From Rhizobiaceae bacterium (GTDB lineage: Bacteria > Pseudomonadota > Alphaproteobacteria > Rhizobiales > Rhizobiaceae), in contig JANQMU010000052.1 of assembly GCA_028279875.1 (NCBI GenBank), forward strand, positions 1-53,893: a stretch of 53,893 nucleotides of DNA, in the 5' to 3' direction. The number at the start of each line of letters is the position of its first letter. Within the stretch, counting starts at the first letter, position 1. This document shows positions 1 to 12,000 of this stretch, piece after piece. The position numbers were made by a program, and so were the translations under genes. Below the pieces are notes generated by a model. The model saw nothing but the letters and a program-made list of their open reading frames with translations, had not been told where the DNA came from and did no database searches.

Positions 1-3000
1 CCAGCGCGGTGACGATACGCAACTCCCGCGCGGCGCGCGGACTGGCTTCATCGAGTTCGAAACCGATCTCATGCGGCAGGTTCGTGTCCGCGGGCACCCA
101 GTTCTCGTCCCCCGCTCCAAGGGGGCCGCGCAGCCAGGCGGCGCCTTCGCCCTGTGCAATGCCTGCAATCTCGCGGAAGCGATCGAGATCCAGCGCCTGA
201 AGTGCCGGATCAGTGGCGTCCGAGCCAAAATCGGGCAGATTGACCGCCCCCTCGCCCAGCCAGGGCGAATAGACGTTGAAGGCGGTGAATGTGGTCGGGC
301 GGCCAAGCCCCTGATCGTATTGCTCAAAGGTGGGCAGGGCCGCCACCGGCACGTCGTAGGGCAAGCCCAGCGGCGGGCGGCGAATGTCAAACCGGTCAAT
401 GGGTGCAGGCTCGCCGGGGGTGGAGCCGTACCATTCGCGCACCTTGGCATAGAAATCGACAAGATCGCCCTCGCTGCGCACCTCGTCGCCCGCAGGCCCC
501 AGCAGCAGACCCTGTGCCAGTTGTGCGATGAGCGAGGTGACGCGCGTCTGCTCAAAGACCGGTGGCGCGTCTGTCTCGTCGCGCAGCAATCCGGCGGTTT
601 CAAGCGCGGCGAGAAAGCCGTCGGTCCAGGCATCGCCGTCGGCAGCCAGCGTCTGCAATGCGGGCGAGGCTTCGGCATCGGCCAATACGGCCTGGCGCAG
701 GCGTTCGGCCTCTTCGCGCTGCGCGGCGACGAATTCACCGCGCGTCATCGGCGTGGCGGCGGCCACCACGTTGAACTGGAACGGCAGGTACCACGGCAGA
801 TCGCCCGAGATCACTTCGAAGCTGGGATCGGTGAAAATCTCATGAAAGAGCGGATCGATGTCCTCCAGCGCGCCGACACCGCCCGCCAGCGCATCGGCCT
901 TGGCGAGATCGGGGAAGCGGCCGTAGAGATAGGTCTTGATCCCTTCGAAATCGCGGTCGATCAACGCCTGCAGGCCGGGATAGGTCTGCACGGCAAAGGT
1001 CATCTGCGCCTGCCCCTCGGCGGCGAGGTCAAAGGCATAGCCCGGCGCCAGCAATTGGCCGCCGAGGTTGACACCCGACTGCGCCCCGGTCAGCCGCTCG
1101 GCAGGATTGTCCGAGCCATCGCCGACATTCGTGGCAAACTGGAGGAAAGGCAGCGTATAGGCGAAATCATTGGTGCCGAGCTCGGGCGCGCCAAAGGTGA
1201 AATGCACATAGGGCGTATCCACATTTGTCAGGCTGTCCACCACGACATTGTAGAACCCGGCCTGACCGGCAGGCACGACACGCGGCCCGCCAAGGCCGAC
1301 GGTGACGTCCCGCTCCACCTGCCGCTCGACAAGGTAGCGGTAGGGCAGGATCGCCTCCTGCCCGTCGGCGTTGACGACGATAACGTCGTAAAGCCCGTGC
1401 TCGGCCGCTTCGAGATCGAATGTGGCAATTATCCGCGTGGCGTCGACCCGCTTGGCCGAGACCGGCAGGAACTCGGCCACGCCCGGACGGCTAAGCTTGA
1501 CCACCGCGCCGGGCAGAAGGCCGGCGCCGTCGATGGTCAGGGTCACGAACCTGGCCGAGCCGCCCTGATCGGGCGACACGCCCGTGACCTGGAACGGCAG
1601 AATCTCAGCCAACAGAGTGTGATCTGTCTCGGGCGTCGCACCGTCGCCGCCAAAGCTGCGCACGAGGATGTAATAGGTTCCGGGCTCCGTCGAGGAAATC
1701 ACCGCCTCCTGCCGCGTGCCGAAGACGCTGCCGTGGCTGGCGTCGAAATCGGACTGGCTGGGCGGACTTCCGGTCTTGACGAAGACCTCGTTCGGTATGT
1801 CGGGATCGCCCCCGCTGAGCGAAATGCGCAGCGTCTCGCCCGCAGGCACCTCGACACGGAAGAGCCGCTCCGTCGCGCCGTCGAGCGCGACGGTCCGGGC
1901 AATGCCCAGCGGCAGCAACGGGCTTTCTATATTGATCGGGTTGGCGCCTGCGGTGCTGTTATTGGTTTCGAAGGCGGCCTCGTTCACTTCGTCGCGCGCG
2001 TCGGTGCGCACGATCACCCGCCACGCGCCGTCACTGAGGATCGGCAGCGGTGCCGTCAGGCTGCCGACATAACTCCCGCCGGCCGCCAGCCCGCCGGAGT
2101 GGCTGAAGCGGCCGAGGAAAATGTCGCCAATGTCCCAGCTTCCATCCCGGCTCAGATAGACTGCATCACTCCACACGCCCTTGGCCTCGACCGCGGACTG
2201 GTTGGTGACGGTCCAGGTCACCTCCACCGGATCTCCCGGCGCCGGCCCGCCGGCGATGGCCACGTCGGTCGCAATCAGATCGGCTGGCGGCTCCTGCTCG
2301 ATCAGCAGCGGCTGGGCGGACGCGCGGATATTGGTCTCGGAGCCGTCCTCGAACACCTTGCCCGACGGATTGCCGGACGAGACCGGATCGCTGACGACGA
2401 AAACGAAATAGGAGCCCGACAAGCCCTTGGGCAGGCGCGTAGCGAAGTCGATCTCGCGCACCTCGCCTGCCGCCAGCGGGATCCGGTGATCATGGAAACC
2501 GAGGAAAAAATCGGTGCGTGTATCGAGCGATTCGTCACGGCTCAGATAGACCAGATCGCGCCAGCCGCCCCCGGTGGAGCGCACACCACCATTGGTGATG
2601 GCGTAGCTGACGGTCAGCGGCTGGCCGGTCACCGCGCGCTGCGGCACGGCCAGTGCGCTGATGGTCAGGTCAGCCGTGCTGGCCGCCTCGACCGCGATCG
2701 AAGCGCTGGCGCGGTTGTTGCCCTCACCCGCGAATTCGTCCACCTCGTCTGCCGTCACACGCAAGCCCCGCAGCCCTTCCCGGATGGTCGAGGGCTGATA
2801 GGTGCCGCCCTCGTCCGAAGTGGCGTCGGTTTCCATCAGTATGGTGTAGTCACCCTCCAGACCCAGAGGCAGGGTAAGGGTTACGGTCTCCGTATAGCTC
2901 TCGCCGATCTCCAGCGGCTCTCCGCGGCGGAATTCACCGATCATGTGGTCCTGTGGATCGAGCGAACCGTCAACCGAGATAAAGAAGCGGTCATACCAGC

Positions 3001-6000
3001 GGTCCTCGCGCGTTGCGCGGCTGCCGTCATTGGTGACGGTATAGGTAATCTCAATCGGCCCGCCACTGGCCGCGTTGGCAGGCACGTTGAATTCCGAGAC
3101 GACAAGGTCGGGCTCCGCATACAGGATATTGAGCGTGCCGCGGCCGAAATTGCCCGTGGGATCGCTCTCATCTTCGAAAACCGAGGAGATGTAGAAGCCC
3201 GAGGCGTTGCCGGCGAGACCGTTCAGCACCTCGCCCCTCGGCACCTTGACGATATTGTCAACGTCGGTGGCGACATGCAGGAAATAGTCGCCATCGGTGC
3301 CGGGCGGCAGGATGACCTGCGCCGTTTGGGTATAGCTCTCGCCCGCCGCCAGCCCATCGGTATTGTCGTGTATAAACCCGCCAATATAAGTGGCACGGCT
3401 GCGGTCAAAGACCGGATCCCGGCTGAGCCAGACCGCATCGCGCCAGTATTGCGTGCCGTCCCAGACATCCGCACCGTCATTGCGCACCGTCCAGGTGACG
3501 TTCAGCGGCTCACCCGATTTCGCGCCTGCGGCGGCGCTGACCGCGATTACCCGCAAATCGGCGGGCCCGTTCGAGACATCGGCATCGCCGGCGGCCCGGT
3601 TGTTGTCCTCGTCCTCTTCGATAACGCCTTCACGGCCCCGCACCGGGGCATCCGTGATCACATGCACGAACTGACCCGCCGCCGAGGGCGGCAGATCGAA
3701 GGTGGCTGTGCCGTTATAGCTTTCCCCCGGCGCAAGCGCCCCTTCACGCGACACATCGCCGAGGTTCCACAGCGTTGCGCCCGGCGCGCCGAAAATGGCA
3801 CTGTCGCTAAGATAGACGCGATCGACCCAGGCCTCCGGCGTCCCGGCGAGACCGTCATTCGTCACCGTCCAGTTCACGGTGAGCTTATCGGCACCCGCCC
3901 GTACCGGGCCATCCGTTGTCACGCCCGAAACCGTCAGATCGGGACGCACAGGCGTGTAGCCCAGAATGTCGATCGCACGGCCCTTGTAATTGTTGTTGTC
4001 AAGCTCGTTGGGGTCGTCGGGGTTGATATTGATCGCCAGCGTATCCTCGGCGACCATGTCATAGCTGTCCGACCAGGGCGTGATGAAATACTGTCCGCTC
4101 GGCAGGTCCTCGGGGATCCGCACCCGCACGGTGACATCATAGCTTTCGCCGACTGCAAGCCTGCCATTATGGGTGACGGTGCCCAGAAGACGTGCCGAGT
4201 TGCCTTTGAGGAAGTCGGCGCCGTCCACATCGGCAAAGGCCGACGTGTTGGGCCGGCGCGGATCCCGCGCGATCCAGATCGTGTCGCGCCAGCTGTCGTC
4301 GAGCGTCTCGCCCGCGCCGCGGTTGGTGACCGTATAGCGCACTTCGATCTCGGAGCCGAAAACCGCTTGCGCCGGCGCGACGACGCTGCCGGTCACCAGA
4401 TCGGGGCGCGGCAGTGCGGTAACGTTGAACTGTTCGCTGCGCTGGTTGTCGTTGTCGAGCGGATATTCGTCGACCTGCGCGCTGCTGTCGGCAGAGACGA
4501 TCACATAGGCATCGCCCGACCAGCGCAGCGGCACCGTGCCGATGTCGGAGGTGATCGAATAGCTCTCTCCCGGTGCAAGGGACAGCGGGTTGCCCGTCCG
4601 GCTGATGAGGATGTCATCGCTGCTCAATCGGTCGTCAAGCGACAGGTACACGCTGTCCAGCCACGCGCCGGTAGCGGCGACGCTGCCCTGGTTGATGATC
4701 TCGAAGATGGCCTGTTGGCTGCCGCCGGCGCTGACATCGGGCGAGATCACGAGCGAGGCGACCTGAAGGTTGGGCCGGGGATTGAGCGTGACGGTCAAAG
4801 GCCGGTCGTCGGATGCGGTGTTGTTGTCGGCCGCCGCGCCTTCCTCGTAGATCCCGCGATTGTGGTTGGTGACCACAGTCAGCGTATAGGCGCCCTCGAT
4901 CTTTGTCGGCAGGCGGAAGCGCTCGGTGCGCTGGTAGCTCTCTCCAATTGCCAGCGCTCGGGTGTTGACAAAGCTGCCGATCGTTATGCTTGGCTTGGAC
5001 GTATCCACCGGTACCAGCACCAGCCGGTCAGTCCAGCTGCCGTCCAGCGGGGCTGCACCGGCATTTGTCACACGCCAGGCGACATCGATGATCTCGCCCT
5101 CCGCCGCCGTCTCAAGCGTGGCAATATCGGTGACCTGCAGATCGGGCGTGGGCGCCAGGGTGATCGTGGTCGGCACCCGTTCCGAGACGTTGTTATCGGT
5201 AAAGATGAACTCATACGGGCCGCCCGTGTCGGCTGTATGGACGCTGACATAGAGCTGGCCCGACACGCCGTCGGGCACGCGGATCACCGCCGTGCGGCGA
5301 TAGGTATCGCCCACTTGCAAGCTGCCCAGATGGGTGTAGCGAACGCTGGCGACCTCGCCCGAGCCGTCCGGGTTGCGCGAGAGGCGTATTTCGTCCTGCC
5401 AACTGACCCGGTCGGTGACACCGATCCCGTCATTGCGCACGGTCCAGCTGACCTCCAGATCGGTGCCGGAGAGACCTGCCGCCTGCGCCTCGATCGACGT
5501 CACCTTGAGATCGGCATAAGGCGCGCGCGCAACATCGGCAAAGCCCGGCGCGACACCGGTATTGTTGTCGGTCTTGCCATCCTCGAAGACCAGCCCGGCG
5601 GCATCGGCGACGACATAGATCTTCAGCCGTTCGGAAAAGCCCCCAGGCAGCGCAATCGCCTCGGAGCGGATGTAGCTCTGGCCCGGGGCGAGCGCACCGT
5701 CGCGCTGATAGGTGCCCAGCAGGATGTCATCGCCGTCGCCCAGTACGTCGTCCAGCGAGGCCCAGACCTGATCGGACCAGCCGGTCTCCTTGCCCTGCTC
5801 ACCGGCGATATTGGTGACACGCCAGCCGACATTGATCACCGCCGGATCTGCCACGGTCACTGGCGGCGCGATCACCTCGGTGACCGCCAGATCGGCATGC
5901 GCGGTCAGCTGCAGCGACAAAGCGCGCGCCAATTCATTATTGTTTTCAAAGGCCTGCTCTTCGTTCACATCGGTTGCATCGGCCACAACGATGATCTGCC

Positions 6001-9000
6001 AGTCGCCTTGCGCATCGATGGGGATGCGCACATCGACACTCTGGGAATCGCTTTCTCCGGCAGCCAGCGCGCCGCGCGCGCCGCTCTGATGCAGCACGAT
6101 ATCACCGCCATCGGCAATCCCGTCCCGCGACAGCAGAATGCGGTCCACCCGCCCTCCGGTGGCGTTGCCGAAGCCTGCGTTCTCGACCGTCCAGTTGACC
6201 GTCACCACCTCATCCGAGGTAGCGGCATCGGGCGCCGAGAGGTTGGTGACCCGGAAATCCGGCGTGGCGAGGCCGAAAGGATCGTCATCGACGGCGCTGT
6301 TCTCCTCGCGTCCGGCCTCGAAGACCTGACGGTGCATATCCGTCACCACAAGGAAGCGCCAAGTGCCCTCGGGCAACGACGGCAGCGTGACTTGGAGCGA
6401 GACATCCGCACCCTGACCCGGATCGATCCCCGTCGTATGGACGAAATCGCCGAGGAATCGCGCACCGCTCAGCGTGCCGGTGGGCGTCAGGTACACGCGG
6501 TCCGTAAACGGAGCACGCGCTTCCGCCTCACCGATGTTCTCCGTTCGCCATGTCACGGTAACCGTGTCGCCGGGCGAGCCATCGGCGGGGCCGTCCACAT
6601 CACGCACGACAAGATCGGCCGCCGGCACCGCGGAGATCGAGACCGGCTCCATCGCACGGCCCTCATTGTTACCCTCGCTCAAACCTTCGTCCTGGGCATC
6701 CTCGGCATCGGTGACCACGATCAGGCGGTATGCACCGTTCAGGTTGGGCGGAATGGTGACATCGGCGCTGGCGGTGTAGCTGTTGCCGGGATCCAGCGGG
6801 CCGGTCGGCGCGGCGACCTCCGCCAGCAGGATGTCGCCCGCATCCAGCACGTCATCCTGGCTAAGATACACCCGATCGAGCCAGTCCGTATCGGTCGCCT
6901 GCGTACCGTCATTGCCGATCCGCCAGGAGACCGTGACGGCCTCGCCCCAGCTGGCTGCATTCGGGCCGGCGACCGCTTCGACGACCAGATCTGCGGCGGT
7001 GCCGGCTGCGATGGTGATCGGGGTCGGTCCGCCCGAATTGTTGTCCTCATTGTCGCCTTCGATCACCGCGCCGTCCGCATCGGCCAGAACGAAAAGCCGG
7101 TAATCCCCGATCCGGTCGCTGGGCAGCGTCAGATTAAGCGTCACATCGTCCGATGCGCCCACTGCCAGCGCGGCGCGGTCGACATTGGCCAGCACCACGT
7201 CATCGGCATTGCCGAGGGTCTCATCTGTCGACAGGATGAGCCGGTCGACGCGCGCGCCTGCCGCCTCGTCCCCGCCATTGGTCACACGCCAGTCCACCTG
7301 CACGGTGCGGCCCGCGATCGGCGTTCCGGTGATTACCGGGGCCGTGCTGGTCAGATCCGCATAGGTCCGCTCGCGCGAGGTAAAGAATATCTCTCCGAAA
7401 TTGTTGCTTTCCGCATCCCCCGCGGCATTTTCCTCGATCACCGGCGGCGAGCTGCCGTGGTCAACAAAGAGGCGGAAGCGCAGATCGCCGGTGCCGTTGG
7501 CTCCGTCGGGCAATTGCACGGTGAAGCTGCGCTCGCGCGCGGCGCCTGCGGGCAGCAGCACCCCGACCTCGGCCTCGAAATCGATTTGCTGGCTAAGGAG
7601 GGTCTGCCGCGTATCCAGATTATACAGTTGCACCAGCGAGCGGAACGGCACCGGCAGGTCTGCGGTGCCGCTGTTGCGGATTTTCCAGGTAACGGTGATC
7701 GTGTCGCCCGCCTGCGGACTTGCAGGGCCCACGGTCAGGTCCTCGATCGCCAGATCGGGGGCGTTGATCACCTCCAGCACGGTCTGGTTATTGGTCTCGC
7801 CAGTACCCTCGTCATTGTCCTCGGGCACCGCGTTGTCGAGATCGGTGGTTACCTCGAACCCCATCTTGCCGGTGCCGCCGAGCCCGTCCGGCCAGACCAC
7901 CGTCAGGCTGCGTTCGACCGTGCCGTCGGGCGCAATCGGCCCGTCCACAGCCGGATCATAGGCAAGGCTCTGCAAAAAGCGCGTGGGTGTGCCGCTCTGG
8001 CTGAGATTGCGCAGGCGAAGCTGGTCGCTGAAAGCCTGTGTGACTGCCGCACCGCCCGTATTGCGCAGCGTCCAGCGTACGGTGACCGTATCGCCGGACT
8101 TATGGCCGCTCGCCGGTTCGGTGTGGATATTCTCGACCACCAGATCGGCCAGTTGATCGGTGAGCGAGGTAAAGGCTACGGTGGCAACGTTGTTTTGTTC
8201 GGGCCCGATGCCGCCATCGGTCTCATCGATATCGTTGGCGATATCGGACTCAACTTCTGCAATCAGGTCGCCGGCGCCCAGCCCGCCGGAGGGCAGTGAC
8301 ACGGCGATTTGCCGTGTCGTGCTGCCGCCCGCGGCGATGACCGAGGCCCCGGCGGGGGTGACTGCTACACCAACAATATCCCCGGTGTCGACACGGCGCA
8401 GGATCACCCGGTCGCGCCCGGGCAGGCTCGCCGCCGCACCGTTATTGCTGACTGTCCAGCTGACGGTGAGCACCTTGCCCGCCTGCACGCTGCCGCTCGC
8501 ACTGACAGCGACGTTTGACGGCACCAGATCGGGCGCGCTGCGCGCGGTCAGGCTGGCCGGCACGGGCGTGCGGCGCGGCACCTCGATGAGATTGAGCGCC
8601 AGCGTCAGCGGGTCTGTCCGGCTGATCGAGCCTTCGAGCAGCAACACATAGGCCCCGTCCTGCGGCAGCGTTATCGCGTCGAGATCAATGATCGAGCTGG
8701 AAGCAAAGACCTGTTGCCCGTTCGGGCCGATCAGTTGGTAACCGGCGGTAAACTGATTCCCCTGGCCCAGTGCCACCTTGTAACGCTGACCGGCCTGCCC
8801 ATCGAACCGGAAGCCTTGCGTGACATTGCCGGGGTCGAGTGTGGCGCGCAGCGGCGCGCCTGGCGTGATCTGCGGCAGCGCGGCAAAGCTGAGCAGGCGG
8901 AAGGGCAACTCGGTCGTCTGGTCGTCCGTGCGCTCGACAAGCATCGTGTAATTGCCCGCCTTGAGATAGGCGCGCGAATTGGCGCCTGTATCGCTGGCAA

Positions 9001-12000
9001 AGGTGTTCTCCGCGATCTGCCGGCCCATCGTGTCGCGGATGATCCAGCGTGCCGAACTGGTGTTGATGAGCGAATCGACATAGACCTCGCCATCCTCGGC
9101 CAGGCTGAATTCATAGATCAGCCGCGCGCGGGTATCGGCGGGCGTATCCTGCCGCCGTTCGCCGAATTCCAGCGCAATCCGCTCCTCGGTCCTGGCAAAC
9201 AGGCGAAAACTGTAGTCGATCGTGCCGGTGCGCGAGTTGAGGGGTTTCAGGATCAGCGTCCAGGTGCCTGTCTGTCCCAAGCGGAACGGCTCCAGACTGG
9301 TGATCGAGCGGCGCGGCAATTCACGACCATCAGGCGCGATCAGGCGATACTCGGCCGAAAAGGTGCTTTGCGAATAGCTAAGGATGTCCAGAATGACATC
9401 CTGCCCCGCCGTCCCGGCAAATCGGAATACGCTGCGATCGCCGGCGTCGGGTTCGGACCCGGTGACGACCTCGCCCAGCTCGATCAGCGGCGCAGCGGCA
9501 AGATCGAGCAGCTGGAATTCAAACGGATCAAATGTCGCTGAAGCCGCAAAATAGAGCGTGTAATCGCCCGGCGGCAGGCGGAAATCGCGTGCGTCTGCAA
9601 TATCGATCCGCGCTCCGGCGACCTGCGTGCCGTTTGCATCGAGCACACCCCAGTGGATCGAGCGGGTGCTGCTGACCCGGCTGTCGAAGTAGAGAGATTT
9701 TTCCCCGGTCAGCGTAAAGGAGAACAGGTCGACCGCGCCGTTGCCCGGCAGGTTCACTGCGGTGAGCGTGTCGAATTGCAGCACCTCGATCGTGTTTTCG
9801 CGCTGCGTGACCGTGACAGTCGAGGGTTCGGTCTCATCGGCATGCCCGTCGATCACCAGCACATAGCGCCCGGCCAGCGGCGCAATGAACTCGGTGCTGC
9901 TGAGCAGGTTGCCATTGGTCACCCGCGCACCGTCGGGCCTCAGGATGAAATAGCTCTTGTGCTGCGGCGTACTGGCCAGGTCGATCGAGATGCGCTCGCC
10001 TTCGGCCGCGTCGATGGAAAAGAACCGGGCGCTGTTCGCCGGTTCGATCAAAACGTCCTGCGCAATGCCCTCCTGCAGCAGCGGACCACTGTCGACATCA
10101 AGGAACCTGAAAGCATAGGGCGCGCTGTCGGAGGTGGTTACCACGTCCACCTGGTAAGTGCCGGCGGGCAGGTCGATGGAATAGGTATCGTTCTGCCGGT
10201 CCGCGCGGTCATAGGGATCGTAGATCCGGGTGTTTATGCTTCGCGGGTTCATGATCTGACCCAGCGCATCGCGCATGGAGACCCGCACATTGGTTATGTT
10301 CGTCTGACCATCCATGATCAGCCGCGTCGGCTCGGTCAGCGTGATCTGATAGCTGTCGGGCGTGTTCGCCGCGCTCAACGTACCGGTTGCCAGTTCCCCG
10401 AGCGCCAGCTGCGTGCCGGTCAGAACCGCCGGGGCTGCGGTGCCGGTCTCGCGCATGGCAAAGGAAAAGCTGACCTCGTCCGCCGTGTTGCTGACATAGC
10501 CGTAAACAAGGATCAAATAGGCCCCGGTCTTGCGCAGGGTGATGCCGTCGACATCCCGCAGGCTGCTGAATTCGAAGACCTGCCCGCCATCGGGGTCGTA
10601 CATCGCAAAGCTGAAATTGCCGTCCAGCGCGAGCCTATCGAACTCGACGATCTGCCCGGCAGTGCCGTCCCAGCGGAATGCCTTGGCCGCATTGCTGGGT
10701 GAAAAGGGCGTATTGCCGGTGGCGACATTGTCCGCCAGCAGTGTCGCATTGGCCAGCACCAGCAGGTCGAAAGCGTAATCCCCGACAAAGGCGCCCTGTC
10801 CCTCGACGATCAACTGGTAATCCCCCGGCGGCAGATCGAGTTGCGCCTGGTCAAACGTGTAGTTGCGCATGTTGTATGCGGGTGTGAAGGCCAGCCCGTT
10901 CCGCTCCAGCCGCCAGGTAATGCTGGCGTTGTTCGTGCGGCTGTTGAAACTGAGCTTCTGCGCCGCTGCGAGCGTAAAGCTGTGCCGCCGCACGTCGCCG
11001 GGATTGTCGATGCTGCCCGTCACCGGCGTACCGGGGGTCATCGTCTGCGTCGTATCGGTCGACTGGGTGGCACGGAACGTCACGCTCGACCCGCCGGGCC
11101 GGTCCGGGCGTTCGTCGTAGATCAGCGTGTAGCGCCCGGGCAGCCCCGCGAAAAACCCGAGATCCGTCGCGTCGGTACTGGGGCCCGCGACAACCTGACC
11201 GAACGGATCCAGCACCTGCCAGTAGGCGTCGCCGGTATTGGCGCGGCTGTCGAAAAAGAGGGACCCGGGCGTTGTAACGTCGAAATGCCGGACCACCGCA
11301 TTGGCACCGGTGCTGATAACCGTCTCTTCCCCCGGCGTCAGCGCGGTGCTGACCGACAAATCGCGCAGGACGAACGAAAAATCGGACACAACGCTGCCGT
11401 CGGGTGTGATGCGCAGCTTGTACGTGCCCTGCGGCAGGCGGAAGGCGCGGTTCGCCCCGTTGAAGACGTTGAAATCGTTCGTCGGTCCGCCGATCACCTC
11501 CCCGTCGCTGTCGAGGATGTCCACTCGCATCGAGGCGTTGTTCAGCGCATCGAGATAGAGCAGTTTTTCCTCGCTCAGTGTAAAGCTGTGATCGGTTCGC
11601 CCGAAAGGCACGGGAATCGCGCCATCCACCTGCGTGTCGAGCGTGATCGGCACATCATTGAAGACCGCCGTACGCACGGTAAAGGCATAGGTGATCGGCG
11701 CGCTCTGTCCCCAATTGGGATCAATGATGATGACGAAGCGCCCGTCGCGCGGCGGATCAAAGGCGACCGCGCCACCATTGAAACTGGCATCCAGCACTTC
11801 GCCTCCGTTCGGTCCGAAAACGCGGAAACGTGGATTGCTGAACGTTGTCTTGCCGGCAAATTCGGTAAAATCGAACACCGTGCGCTGCCCCGCCACCGCA
11901 TCCAGCGAAAAGAGCAGCGAACTGGCGCCCGGGTCTATTGTGCCGGTCTGCTCGACGCCGCGCTGCAACGGCGTGGCGCTGCGATCATCAACCAGCGCCA

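Noticed and set aside
71..8299. Very long plus-strand open frame of 2,742 codons
   Set aside because: It is antisense to the CARDB array. Its translation has no recognisable domains, while the minus frame gives regular repeats. GC-rich repeats keep this frame open.
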